Notes: generated from the letters alone by a model not told the origin. A DNA stretch of 64,000 nt from Sepiola atlantica (GCA_963556195.1 OY744525.1:63198133-63262132), one strand, 5' to 3'. Shown: positions 23,845 through 35,433, numbered from the stretch's first letter. Numbers and translations: made by a program.

Positions 23845-23985
23845 GCTGATGAAGACGCGTTTTGGATTAGCTTTATTAATTTATAAAATAAAATAAAATA
23901 AAGTATTTCCAAACTGTTTTGGAAACGATCGTACGCCATACTGTTCGAATTCTTGGAACAATTGTAATGTTTTAATTCATTGAAT
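23845..23985 (+). repeat. Dispersed tail motif, second copy
   Basis: CGCTGATGAAGACGCGTTTTGG then, 80 bp on, TTTTGGAAACGATCGTACGC and GAATTCTTGGAAC, as at 1330-1440. A (TA)n tract follows at 23998-24046. Probably the 3' tail of a Penelope-like or other retroelement. Confidence 0.5.
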
Positions 23986-23989
23986 GTTT

Positions 23990-23997
<8 letters not shown>

Positions 23998-24053
<56 letters not shown>

Positions 24054-24068
24054 CGTATATATATATAA
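23998..24068. repeat. (TA)n microsatellite
   Basis: About 23 TA units followed by a shorter interrupted run. Confidence 0.9.
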
Positions 24069-24069
24069 A

Positions 24070-25635
24070 GATTATTGATACCGCAAAAAGATAAAATTAG
24101 CTTACGTGGAAACATCTATCAATGAAAAAGGGTTAAAAAATATGAGAAATAATAATCAAATCTGATGAAATTAAGTTATGAAGAGTCTCAAATTCATGTT
24201 TCAACTTCTTTTAGTTTACATAAGCTAGGTTGAAAGGTGTTAATAACACAGGCACACCCATATATATTAGAAAACATGTCAGCCGTTAGGTAACCCTTTG
24301 CGCTTGGGTTAAATTGTTTGAATCAGAAAAAGTGAGTTTGCAAAGCCAGTTAAATATAAAGAAATATTCTAACCTTTTTATTCTTTCCTTTCTTCATAAC
24401 TTTCGACTGTTTATTGACAGAAAGAGAGATAGAAAGAAAGAGAGAGAAGGTCACACAATATACATTTAGAGAGAGTGATAGACAGAAAGATAGTCACTTC
24501 AGTTAATTGCTAATTACGGCTAATTGGAAAAATTAAAATTGAAGGTTTTTTTAGACATAACGCGATCCCAACATTGGGGCATATTTTAACATGTATTGTG
24601 TGATCAAAGTATATAGAAAAATGTCTTCAGGAAACAAACGTTACTTAGCTCAGTTTTAGTATGATAATAGATTCTTCCTTTCCTTTGTCTTATTAAGGTT
24701 TTCTTTTCCTTCTTCGCTATCATATTTTATCAGTTCCAACTCGTTCCATATCGGGGTGCAGGTGGCTCAATAATTACCAATCTGGACTACGGAATTCTCA
24801 AAACGAGGTCAGCATTCGTTCATTCAATCATTTTTCACCGAACAAGATAGAAATGCAATTACTATTTGATCGCTTGACCATTCTTTCTAAAAGAACAACA
24901 AACGTAGATAAGTTATACCGTCATATGAATACAGTTATTCCAAAGGTCACATCGTTTTGAACTTTAAAGTTCAAGACAATATGACTTTCGGAAATGTTTT
25001 ATTTACCTTACATCTTTGATAAATGCAAAAGTTCAGACATCAACATTATTTGAAGTAATCACAAACATACTTAATTAAAAGAGTATAGAAAATACAGCTT
25101 GCATCACCGAAGTTATGAGATCATGTATGAAGCAAGATTAGATGTTGGCTGTGTAAAAATCAGGTTATAAATAGAAAAATTACACGCAATTAATATTGCG
25201 TAAACCATTACCAGCTTTTCTGAATAAAATCACCCTTCCTTTTCTTAGTTAAATGCTGCGAGGAATTTGTTAATTTTTATTTTATATACGTATAATTTCA
25301 TTGTGTGCGTGAAGTCTATTTAGAAGATCATAGAGTTAATAAAATGGAAATAAAGAAATAAGCACACATTCAAATCAATTTAAAAGAAGAGATTAACAGT
25401 CATATTTCGATTCAATAGTTCGCCCAGAAGAATATATGATAACTTAACAGAGTAAATATTTATGCATTGGTACCATGGTGGAAGAAGAATCCAAACTGCG
25501 ATGTAGCACACACAATCTTATTTTTATTACGGAGATTCTCATGGAGTCATGAATAAATACTGTAAAGTCGATAAATCTTTCAGTTTGTAAAATATATTGT
25601 GGAGGGTTGTTAACCAAACCATTTATTAAAGTCTT
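24070..25635. other. AT-rich DNA, no gene recognised
   Basis: Contains a GA-rich microsatellite near 24420-24450 and a weak A-box-like GCAGGTGGCTCAATAATTACC at 24760 without a convincing B box. Otherwise nothing identifiable. Confidence 0.4.
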
Positions 25636-25639
25636 GGGG

Positions 25640-25885
25640 TGTGGGGTAAGGGCTACGCAGTTCGCATTCCGATTTTCGCATTGTAGGTTATCATAAGGTT
25701 GTAAGTTCAATCCTAAGCAAAGGCAGCCAGGCGATTTACCAAGTTAACTGAAAGAATGCCATAAGGCTTTGAGAATGAAATGTGAACTGTGTACTCCCAG
25801 GGCTCCAATAAATGGTTGGGTTCAAAATTCCAGGGTTCAACGCAAGACACCATAAGAAGGCCGGGGGTAAAAAAGAAACGGTCTA
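25640..25885 (+). repeat. tRNA-related SINE copy
   Basis: GTTGTAAGTTCAATCCTA resembles a B box at 25698; the 3' part contains CCAATAAATGGTTGGGTTCA, GGTTCAACGCAAGACACC and GAAGGCCGGGGGTAAAAAAG, which parallel the 4080-4175 part of the tRNA-Arg SINE. The head is too diverged to name the source tRNA. Confidence 0.5.
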
Positions 25886-26126
25886 AGAGTTCGGCAATCT
25901 TTCGGTATAGCTATGTAAAATAAAACTATTTTAACAATTGGTTTAAATTGCTTGATTTAAAAATGAAACAAAACCGACCGGAAACTTGTCGACAAATAGT
26001 TCATGGATTAGTTAGTGCGTCCTCATTGCCAACAATAATAACGAAACCACTTGGAATTCACTAAGTCACTGTAGATATTTTGGTACTTCTGTAGCTGGGG
26101 ATCCATATCGGCCGGGATGTTTTTGA

Positions 26127-26350
26127 ACACGAGTCAATCAACGATGGCGGTCGATGTTTTTGGAGAGGGTCGTTAATTTCAGACTTAAAAGATAGTTTAA
26201 GAAAAAAAAGAAAGGCTTACAGTACAACTAACCCTAAGTCCGGTGGTTGCCAGTCGGATTAGCTTCTTTTTTTACTATCTTTTAAGTCTGAAATTAGCCA
26301 CCATCTCCATACAAAATTGACCGCCATTTTTTTTTTTATTTACTTGTGTT
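26127..26350. repeat. Fold-back element, copy 1
   Basis: Inverted arms: AACACGAGTCAATCAACGAT-GGCGGTC...TTAATTTCAGACTTAAAAGATAG on the left, and CTATCTTTTAAGTCTGAAAT-TAGCCACC...GACCGCCAT on the right. The loop carries AACCCTAAGTCCGG. A second copy is at 28037-28306, and the 3' flank 26385-26530 is also shared, so the mobile or duplicated unit is larger than the hairpin. Confidence 0.75.
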
Positions 26351-26825
26351 TGGATAAGTGAAAGTGATGATAACATATTTAAAGATAAATCGTACAATCA
26401 GTTTCCACACTTTAAAATTATATTTAAAATTACATTTTTTTTTTGCGTTTGGTAAAAGTTATTTGTTGTATATTTTGTTTGTTTTCGATTTCTCGGTTAT
26501 TAACTATACTGAATGGATGTACTTACTCTCTCCATTGTGTTGATAGTTGGTCGTAAAAAAGGAAACAAAATTGACACAAGAGACGCTGATATGGACACAT
26601 AAAAGAGAAAGCAAAAATAAAAGAGAGAAACCGCCTTACCTCTTGTATTCTGATTTTCACTGAAAGTAGAGTTGCCACAGTTTCCATGTTGTGACCTTCA
26701 GTTTGGTAAACTAGTTCCTGTTACTGACGTCCAGTAGTTATAACATAGGGAACATAGAATCAGTAATTTGATTGGTCCTACCCTTTCCTCTTCTTCTCTA
26801 AACCCCCCCCTCTCTCTCTCTCTCA

Positions 26826-27190
26826 AAAACGTGATGTTGCTAGTCTCAGTCTTTTCTATAAATACTATTATGGCATGTGTTCTTCAGAATTATGTGATCT
26901 ATTACCCGCTTCTTTTGTTCTAGCTGGTTTGACTCGTTGGTCTAGTGGTCTCCGTCAATTCGCTGTTTTGATACCTCATTGCAATACAGCTTACTATTTC
27001 AGTAGCTTCTTTCCAAGAACCGCAGGCTTGTGGAATTCTCTTTCTGCTTACTACCTATAATTTTGGTATTTTCAAGACTAAGGTCAATAGGCATCTCCTG
27101 TCTTTGTTATAATCATCTTTCGTTCTTGTTAGCTCCTTACATCAAGTGGCTTCATGCCTTGCCTAGAGCGATTTCCATAAAAAAAATAAA
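26826..27190 (+). pseudogene. LINE family B C-terminal relic
   Basis: Encodes in sequence NVMLLVSVFS / YYYGMCSSELCDLLP-like residues, then FVLAGLTRWSSGLRQF, FSSFFPRTAGLWNSLSAYYL-stop, and ends in the shared GCCTAGAGCGATTTCCATAAAAAA terminus. PRTxxLWNSLP is the Jockey/CR1-group signature. It is the uninterrupted version of the locus that at 52.3-52.6 kb contains a SINE. Confidence 0.75.
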
Positions 27191-27191
27191 G

Positions 27192-27600
27192 TACGTGTTA
27201 GCCGTAGTACGAAAAGAACAAAACGAACGAATACTTAGACAACAAAAAAATAGAAATATGTCGTCATAAGGATCTATTTGTATTTGCCCGGATGCAAACA
27301 TGAGATTTAAAAAAATCTATTTATAAAAAAAAAATGCTTGATAGTTATTTAGTTTTTTAATAAGATTTTAAGAATTTCATTTGTTTTTACGTATTCTTTA
27401 TTTTTTATTTTTTGGTTTTGTAATTAAGATTTGAATAAAAATTTAATGTCAATATAAATAGCATAAAAAGTGTGAGTGAATTTGAATCTTATGCTTTAAA
27501 AATTTAAATAAACGAATAATGGTTAGGTTTGAAGACTGAGGGAAATTTAAATCTCACGAAATGGATTGTAGTTAACTTTGAATAGGATTTTAAAATTCTA
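27192..27600. other. Very AT-rich DNA, nothing recognised
   Basis: No motif, microsatellite or open frame of note. Confidence 0.4.
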
Positions 27601-27602
27601 AT

Positions 27603-27685
27603 TTTCGATATTACATTTGTGATTCTAGTAGATATTCAATTAATATTATATAAAAATAATTCAATCCTATATAAATAAATAAAGA

Positions 27686-27739
<54 letters not shown>

Positions 27740-27817
27740 TCTTTATTTATTTATATAAGATTGAATTATTTTAATATAATATTAATTGAATATCTACTAG
27801 AATCACAAATATAAGCC
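27603..27817. repeat. Palindrome with (TA)n loop
   Basis: Left arm ACATTTGTGATTCTAGTAGA, TATTCAATTAATATTAT...AATAAATAAAGACCAAT is repeated in inverse after a ~45-bp (TA)n centre. Arms of ~80 bp differ by only a few bases. The innermost ATTGGTCTTTAT motif is the one that ends the dispersed element at 1.7, 7.55, 16.5 and 30.05 kb. Confidence 0.85.
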
Positions 27818-28036
27818 TGAAGATCCCCCCCCCACGCTTACTACCTAGCTCTACTTACGTATCGAGCACTGTTCAAGTAAATACTGAAAATTGATACATA
27901 AAAAATTATATCTCCTTATAAAATTTTATGTGGGTAAATGTTATAGTAATTATATATATGTATATATATATACCGTCTTGTCGCGCAAAATCTAGCATGC
28001 CAAAAAATGTCAAACGAAACCATTTTTGAATCATGT

Positions 28037-28306
28037 TTTTCGTTACTTTAACTTAGCCGAACACGAGTTAATCAAAGATAGCGGTCAATTTTTTGGGAGG
28101 GAGAATGTCGCTAATTTCAGGCTTAAAAGATAATAAAAGAAAAAAAGCTGACAATACCACTAACCCTACGTCCTGGGAGTGATTTATAGTCGGATTATGC
28201 TAAGCTTTTTTACTATCTTTAAGCCTGAAATTAGCGACCACCTCAAAATAAAATTAACCGCCATCTTCGATTGACCCGTCTTCGGCTACGTAAAAGTAAC
28301 GAAACA
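28037..28306. repeat. Fold-back element, copy 2
   Basis: Arms of ~105 bp (CGTTACTTTAACTTAGCCGA...GGCTTAAAAGATA versus inverse ending CGGCTACGTAAAAGTAACG), loop with AACCCTACGTCCTGGG. Compared with 26127-26350 this copy has the longer intact arms; 3' flank 28320-28480 (TTTATTGCGTTTGGTAAAAGTTATTTGTTG) is shared with 26430-26530. Confidence 0.8.
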
Positions 28307-28479
28307 AATTTTTAAATGACAAAATTTAAAGTTTAAGAATTTTAAAACCATACAGTTCGGTAGAAAATGAAATTTTATTGCGTTTGGTAAAAGTTATTTG
28401 TTGCATACATATTTTTATGTAAGGGGGGTCATTTTCGGTTTCTCGGCTGTTAAGTATACTAAATGATTGCATCTTTTTT

Positions 28480-29775
28480 TTATTTTGTTTAATAGAGGTA
28501 ATTTTAATATTTGGGGAATTTTCAATACATATCTTAGGCATATTTTTCTTAATGAGAGGGTAGCAACTGATACACCAAATTTCCAGACTGTGGAGTTTCG
28601 GAGATATTTACATTTACACAAAGTCTGCAAAATAAAAACGAATTTTAAGCAGGACGGGAAAATGAAAATCGCCTTTTTTTTCTTTTTTTTTTTTTTTTTT
28701 TTTTTGACTAACTTGAAGCTTTTGAAGTATTTTCGATCCAAATCTAAGGCACATCTGCCAGGACTAATGCTGTAATCGACATATCAGTTTTCAGAAGATC
28801 AGAAAAATGCGAGAGAAAAAACGAGGATTTTGCAGTGATTCTTATTAGACGACCTTTAAAAGTAATTGTTTAAAAATTGGTGCAAGTTAGAAGCTAGGCG
28901 TTTGTGCGAAATAGTCATTTAACAATTCCAAAAATTAGAGATTCTTTAGTCATGATCTACGTAGCTACCCGGACGCTCGACAAACAGGACCGACCTTTTT
29001 TTTTTTTTTTGCAAACAATTTGTTTTTTTTGTTTTTTTTGGTTCCGAACAGGGCAATGTTTTTAATTATTTTTTAAATTTTATTCTTCCAGATTTTTTTT
29101 TTTGGGGGGGGGGGGTGAATGCAAATAGAGGACGGAAACAGATAAATTGTTTTTTCCAATTTACTTTTATTATTCTTTACATCTCTTTTTTAGGGAGGTA
29201 TATTACAACCTGGACTTAGGGTTAGAAGTACTATTACAGTGCTTTTTGTGGGGGAAGGAAGACTGCAAATGGAGATGGAGGCCGGTAAATTGGAATTAGA
29301 CATATTTACGAAATATTAGAAGGCGAAGGAGTAGTAAAAAGCGAGTTTGCCGAAATGAAGGAAGGTGGATAGTCTTCTTTTTTTTTATCCGAAAACGGGT
29401 AAAAGTCAGAAATCTGCGAAAGGGTCGGGTTTTTCGAAATATTTGTCTCCACAATTCATCGTCTGCGTCTCGGTAAATTCCGTAATTTGTCAGCGAAACT
29501 CGGGAATCTCTGTTAAATTCTTGGATGACTATTCTGTATTCATACCGAAATCTAATGGTGTCATAGCAATATCCGCGTGGACATATTTGATATTTTCCCC
29601 CACTATCACCACAAAACAAAACTGTGAAAATCAATCTACCTTAATATACAGTATCCACGTCACCAGAAGATAATTTACATATGCGTCGAACACGAATAAA
29701 AAAAAAAGCTGAATATGTTTTCATCGGACATGTGCTTATGTTCCTACCCTCCCCAACCTGCAATGTATCAGTTTT
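28480..29775. other. AT-rich DNA with T, A and G homopolymers
   Basis: Poly(T) at 28675-28705 and 28996-29010, (G)10-11 at 29105-29115. No gene recognised; overlapping ~100-codon frames on both strands lack motifs. Confidence 0.4.
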
Positions 29776-29779
29776 TATT

Positions 29780-29985
29780 TACTTGACCCCTACTGCTACA
29801 AGATGTGGCACAAGGCCGGTAGCTGGGGTGAACCAACCCCCATAAGTACAAAAATATCTATCGGCATTTTCCAGCAGGGGTGCCTCAGACAACCAGTAAT
29901 AAACAAACGCTCTTTTATAAAGAGAAGATAATGCCTAGGAGAGTTTACCTCCTAGGACTCAGCCAAACAATAGCTTACTTTGACA
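29780..29985 (-). repeat. SINE body copy, diverged
   Basis: Minus strand carries the CCTAGGAGGTAAACTCTCCTAGGC, CTGAGGCACCCCTGCTGG and TTGTGCCACATCTTGT elements in the order of the 2.3-3.3-kb units. Older than the tandem array. Confidence 0.5.
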
Positions 29986-30039
29986 AATAAAGCCCCTAGC
30001 TTGTCGCAATTATTCTTATTACTGAATCTATTGTGTGCT

Positions 30040-30090
30040 CCATCTTCCACTCTATAATAAATACCAATGTGTATTTATTTGTATGGTTGT
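30040..30090 (-). repeat. 'ACATTGGTATTTATTATAGAG' element end
   Basis: Reverse-oriented copy of the terminal motif at 7.55 and 16.5 kb. Confidence 0.5.
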
Positions 30091-30094
30091 ATAT

Positions 30095-30925
30095 AAATAA
30101 ATATATGTCCGTCTCGTCACATAAAAGTTATGGCCTATTAAAAGCGAAAAAGTTGAACAAATAATCTGATTGAGAGTAGTGATATCTCGCGGCCGATTTT
30201 GTCTCGCGAAAAACTCAAACGTGTCAGCAAGGGGAGCTGATTTTATTTCGGGGTTTCTTTGAAATCAGATGGCATCACTTCCTGAAAACGCACGCAAATG
30301 TCAGCCGGGTACATCAGTACTTGTAGTGCTGCTAACAAGACGAAGAAAGGTTAACAAAATATGTATAGAGAGGTCATAAAAGGCTATCACAATGCAATAG
30401 AAATATGCCGGTGTTGAGAAGGAAGACAAAAACGAAGTGAGTATTTATTTATTTTACTTTTTCTTAGTAAATCTTACTTGATTCAGTCTCAACGTCTACA
30501 CAGTGATCTAATGTGTGTAACCGTCTTCCATAATATATTTCGAGGTAAAACCTCTTTATCAAAAAGTAACTGTTTTAAATCTCTTGAAACCCGTGTAGTT
30601 TTAAATGCAAGCAAACTACATCACCTTATTATCAAAATCTGTAAATATATCTTAATCTCTTTTTGAGTTTGAATTCGACAATGGCTACCATTGGTTACAG
30701 GAAAGTAGAAAGATGACTTTGAGTGGAAAAGAGGATGTCATTGAGTTGAAAAGGGACGATCTTGATTGAAGAAGTGATGACCTTGAGTTGTGACATTGAG
30801 TAGAGAATTAGATGACAATGTCTTAGTAATAAGTTTATTAAAAGAAAAACGCCCCATCTATCAAACCGAAGTTCTGTAAGCAACACATTTGTAATGTACA
30901 CAAGAATTATACCATTATTCGACAC
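30095..30925. other. Unassigned DNA
   Basis: No gene seen. 30855-30915 (ACCGAAGTTCTGTAAGC...TGTACACAAGAAT) is similar to 22815-22865, so a short dispersed repeat lies just beyond the 3' end of the LINE that follows. Confidence 0.4.
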
Positions 30926-31059
30926 ACTTCTAATAAGCGATAGTAGACCTTCGTCGGTCGTGTCCGACCATAAATGACACTTTCAGATCTACCCGGCTAG
31001 TTTCAGTATTCACAAGTCTTGTCAGTGATGCCAATGCCCCAAGGGGCATACTGACTTAA

Positions 31060-33345
31060 CCTAGGCATTTCTTGTTGTGGCTGAGAAAGCCTATGCGGAC
31101 CTTGCAGTCTTTCCCACAGTCGTCACAGATGAAGTAGGAGGGTGGATGAGGAAGCTCACTTGCTTTTGCCCATTCCTCCTTGCACGCTTTTCAGCAGCTC
31201 CCATCTCCCATTTTGCTTCCCAGATATCAAGCTGTCATTTGAGTTTTTTTTTCCATTCATCCCTGTCAGGGGCAAGGCTTTCCCAAGATGACGGATCAAT
31301 GTCAAGGACCTTCATATCTCTCTTGCAGACATACTTGTATCTTAGAAGAAGGCGACCACGGTCTCTCTCTACTTCTTTTAACTCTCCCTAAAGGAGATCT
31401 TTGGGAATTCTGATATCAGCTATCTGTGAACGTGACCAAGCCATCTCAGTCGGTGTTGCCTCAGCAGTGTGTGCATGAATTTCAGACCAGCTATTTCAAG
31501 CATCTCAACATTTGTCTTTTTGTGTTCCCATCTGATACCAAGGATAAAACACAAACTTCTCAGATGGAATATGTGCAACTTTTCTTTATGTTTAGCATAG
31601 GGTATCTATGTCTCACTGCCATACAACAGGATGCTTATAATGCAAGCACTATAGACTGACATTCCCAAACTCAACCATTTAGCTTAGACAAGATGCTTGC
31701 TGCTTTACTAATCTTTTTGTTGATTTCTGTATCAAATGAGAGAGATTCTGAGATGTTTAGGTCAAGATATGGGAAATCTTCAACAACACCTAGCTCATAG
31801 TTGTCAATTCTGATAGAGGGCTTGTCAGTTGAGCCCTGGGACAGTATTTTGATCTTTGGTAGGCTAATGATCAGGCCGAAATCCTTACACGCAACAGAGA
31901 GGCGGTTCATAAGAAATTGAAGCTCCTCTTCAGTGTGAGTAGCAATGCCTGCATCATCAGCATAAAGCATGTCCCTTATCATGGCTAGTTTTTGCTGAGT
32001 CTGGAAAGGCTAAAGAGGTACCCATCAAATCTTGTCCTAAGAAGGATGCCTTCATTTGCATCACCAAAAGCATGCTTCAGAAGCATTAAGAAAAAGATCC
32101 CAAAGATGGTTGAGGCCAGAACACAGCTTTGTTTCACTTCATTGCGAATGGCAAATAGTTAAGACAGGTTCCCATCAAATTTTACTGTCCTTTTCATATT
32201 CTGGTAGAATAATCTGACGAGACGCAAGAGCTTTGGAGGACAGCCAATTTTAGAAAGTTCTAAGTACAGCCCTTCGCGACTGACAGTATCAAATGTTTTT
32301 TGTGAGATCCACAAAAGCAATCTGCACGGCATATTTTGTTCCCTGCATATCTCTTGAAGTTGTCTCAATGAAAAGATCATGTCTACTGTTGATCTTCCTG
32401 CCCTAAAGCCACACTGAGACTCAGAATAGACACGTTCAGCAAGCGCCTGTAAGCTTACAAGTAGTACCCTTGCATAAACCTTGCCCACAATACTTGGAAG
32501 AGATATGCCCCAGTAATTGTTGCAGTCACTCTGATCATCTTTGTTCTTATAGAGGGTAAAAGTTTTGATGTCTCTCATGTCCTGTAATACTTCATCTTTT
32601 GCCCAGCAACAACAAAGAATATCATATATGGGTTTCAGGAGGGCTGTCTTACACTGTTTGATGAGATCACGGGGGAATCTCGTCATTAGCTGGAGCTTTG
32701 CCAGAGGCAATCTGATCTATAGCTGTGTTTAGCTCAGAGATGGTTGACATTTCATCGAACTCATGCAAAACACTGAGTTGTTCCATCGCAGCAAGTGCGG
32801 ACTCAGAAACTTCACTCGTCACAGTAGTGTTCCTTCCAGCAATCCATTTTTTTTCAGTTTGTCAGTAATAATTTCTCCAGAGGATGATTTCAAGGGGGCA
32901 GACTTGCTCTGAGTAGGACCCGTAGCAACCTTTATACCCTCATACATGGCCCTGATGTTGCCTGTTGCAGATGCATTTTCAATGTGATGGCTAGGCTCCA
33001 CCCAGTATCCATTGGCACAACGCCTAGTCATCTGCTTGACCTCTTTTCTGGCTTGCCTGAGCTTTCACAGATTTTGATTGCTAGAGAGCCTGTTATACTC
33101 GCACTGCATCTGCCTCTTTCTGCTGATATAAGGATTGAGTTCCTTGGACTTTGCCTCAAACCAGTCAGTTGACTTAGCTTTTTTCTTACCAAAGGTAGCC
33201 AGAGCACAGTTGTGCATTACACCTTTCATAGACTGTCATCGTGTGTCAGCCGATTCAGACACAATTGTGGAATATTCCTTCTTAAAAAGGTCTGCAAACT
33301 GTGACACAAGCACAGGATCCTGCATGTTCGCAGTATTCGGACGGG
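31060..33345 (-). pseudogene. LINE reverse transcriptase and C-terminal domain, degraded
   Basis: From the 5' side (minus strand): linker with KKEYSTIVSESADTR and SGNIRAMYEGIK-like residues (33300-32830); RT with SDCNNYWGISLPSIVGKV, QCGFRAGRSTVDMIF and the motif-A region FDTVSREGL (32630-32260), then DMLYADDAGIATHTEEE, the catalytic YADD (31980-31930), thumb-like residues to 31671, and a last segment ICDDCGKDCKVRIGFLSHNKKC-like (31130-31065), a CxxC...HxxxxC finger. TGG codons have become TGA at two places near 33060 and 33235. It lacks about nothing after the endonuclease but is split by at least four frame breaks. Confidence 0.85.
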
Positions 33346-33770
33346 GCTTTCTATGAAAGTTTCTGTGCCACCCTCCTTAAGCTCTCTCTTAAAGACCAAG
33401 AAATTTGCGATTTCTATGCTCGAGTTGGAAGCGACACTGAGGCTTGGCCTTCCTGTCTTTGTAAATTCAATGTCAGGAAAATTAATGAAAATGGGCAGAG
33501 ATTACTTGAACTATGCACGCACTTCCAACTGTATGTTGCCAATTCATTCTTTGAAACAAAGTCACAGCTCTTGGAGACATTTACGGAGTAAGCACTCGCA
33601 CCAGCTTGATCTTGTGGTCATCTGCCGAGCAAATCTCAATTCTGCCAGAGTTGCCAGATCTTACCACAGTGCCAACTGCGATACTGACCACTCGCTTGCC
33701 TGTTGCAAAATTAAGCTCTCACCAAAAAAGTTGTTCTTGTTAAAGGCTTATAAGCAACACTAACATTCTT
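33335..33770 (+). pseudogene. LINE endonuclease C-terminal half, inverted piece
   Basis: Plus-strand translation gives FYARVGSDTEAWP, KINENGQRLLELC (about 33480-33530), HQLDLVVI (33607-33625) and NCDTDHSLACCKI (33675-33715). N-A-R-V-G, N-E-N-G, H-x-L-D and the D-T-D-H-S catalytic histidine region are the conserved C-terminal half of the apurinic/apyrimidinic-like endonuclease of non-LTR elements. One frameshift at about 33590. It belongs to the minus-strand LINE beside it but lies in opposite orientation. Confidence 0.85.
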
Positions 33771-33774
33771 AGCA

Positions 33775-34530
33775 ACTCTTAACATATCAAAAGATTGAAA
33801 ATCTGAAAGCAATTTACATGCAATTAAAACGTCTCCGTCACTGAATTTGTTATAACATGAGATTTTACCACCTCCTATGTCTATAATGAACCATAATACT
33901 TTCAGACACTGAGATCATGTAATGATCACGTCTTTATATGCATTCAAATAAATGCCGTTACTACATCTACTCCAATCCAAATCTTTCCATTCAACGTTTA
34001 AACGATCTCTGATGTGCGCCTCCCGAATTGGATCATACAATCTCTATGCTTTACAATTACTCCGGATATTGTAATTTGGTTCACTGATTTGAAGACATTA
34101 TTGGTCATTGAGTGAAACGTTCCATTTGAGAAAGATTTTTACTGGCCACACCAACGCAAGTTGGAAAATATGAAGACTTACGAAAACAATGGCTGCAAAA
34201 CGATTGTGTTTCTGCATCAGCATGGATATAACAATCCCATAGACTGACGACAATAAAGGCTGGTAGTATTGTGAGATACTGCTGGAGCGCTCGGTAATGT
34301 CATTGCGGTAATATTCCTCTGAGGAGAAGATTTTCTTTGAAAACTAATGAATTAAGGACGCAGCATCACTCCTTGTTTTTGAACTTTGATAAAATCTGAT
34401 TAATTTCTCATTTTATTATGTCATTTAATCGATTAATATTATTGCTCTATACACTATATTGAGCTTTGTTTTTTATCTTGATTGTCTACTAGTTAAAGAT
34501 ATTATGTATATCTTTAAATTATCATCTTAA

Positions 34531-34535
<5 letters not shown>
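33775..34535. other. AT-rich DNA, no gene recognised
   Basis: Flank of the inverted LINE end. No motif. Confidence 0.4.

Positions 34536-34540
<5 letters not shown>

Positions 34541-34608
<68 letters not shown>
34541..34608. repeat. (TA)n microsatellite
   Basis: About 33 TA units. A GATTC/GAATC hairpin followed by GAAAAC on the minus strand at 34735-34775, next to CTGAGGATGA, resembles the CTGATGA-type tails found elsewhere in the window. Confidence 0.9.
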
Positions 34609-34609
<1 letters not shown>

Positions 34610-34920
34610 AACATTGTTAAAAATAACAGAATTCGTCTGTTTAATTATACCTATTTTTATTTTTTCAATTTTTCTGATTGTTTTGTTTGTATTAAAATCA
34701 GAAAAATTAACAAATGTTCCATATGATTCACAGGTTTTACGAACGTTTTCGATTCTTCGTCGAATCATCCTCAGGTGTCAAAAGCAAATGAACAAAAAAG
34801 CTGGAGAAAGAAAGGAATGTTAAAAAGACGGCAGAGAACGTTTTCGCATTGTTCCAGGAAGTCGTTGACAATTTAAATTCAGCAACGCTGGATGGCATCA
34901 CAGAAGAAAATCGCATTACG

Positions 34921-34974
<54 letters not shown>
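34921..34974. repeat. (TA)n microsatellite
   Basis: About 26 TA units, followed by TAATATTAAATTATATTTTTAATAT, which is repeated directly at 35331-35358 before another (TA)n. Confidence 0.9.
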
Positions 34975-34981
<7 letters not shown>

Positions 34982-35002
34982 ATTATATTTTTAATATTTT
35001 AC

Positions 35003-35048
35003 CTACGTACGACGTTGTTTCGAGCTTACAGCTCTCATCGACGAATGG
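35003..35048 (-). ncRNA. Hammerhead-like motif, degenerate
   Basis: On the minus strand: CGATGA, perfect stem GAGCT-GTA-AGCTC, then GAAAC-AAC-GTC. The stem II closing G-C pair, GAAA and short stem III ending in GTC are as in hammerhead ribozymes with a minimal helix III; the expected CUGANGA reads UCGAUGA, so activity is doubtful. It lies 30 bp from a (TA)n tract, between ~28-bp direct repeats 360 bp apart. Confidence 0.4.
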
Positions 35049-35347
35049 TAATAACAATGTCAGACGGTCACAGGGCACGGACCCGGTTTACAGAGACACC
35101 TTGAATTTGTAAGCGTTAGCTAAGTCTCTTAGGGCACGGGAGATAGTCAGGTGATAACGGAGAAATTAAGTTACATTTAATATTGAAAGCGGCGAGTGTA
35201 AACATTAATACATTCGATAGAACTCGACGACAGAGTCGAAGTATTGCACTTGGACTTCAGGTGAATGTCTTTGTCTACTTTTAATCCCTCCATAACTGAT
35301 CTTACTGTTATTTTACTTAAAGGAGCTTCTAATAATATTAAATTATA

Positions 35348-35355
<8 letters not shown>

Positions 35356-35433
<78 letters not shown>
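35356..35433. repeat. (TA)n(TG)n compound microsatellite
   Basis: About 21 TA units directly followed by about 17 TG units. Confidence 0.9.

Larger units (their letters stand above)
30930..33770 (-). mobile_element. APE-type LINE with inverted 5' part
   Basis: The 3' portion (30930-33335) reads on the minus strand and includes the pre-RT linker, reverse transcriptase and a C-terminal zinc-knuckle motif. The 5' portion (33335-33770) reads on the plus strand and encodes the end of an apurinic-type endonuclease. The inner junction joins the 5' ends of both pieces, and the outer end of the inverted piece (about codon SPKKL) is nearly contiguous with the start of the other piece (PRPNTANMQDPV). 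That is the geometry made by twin priming. Many stops and frameshifts; inactive. Clade not assigned. Confidence 0.85.
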
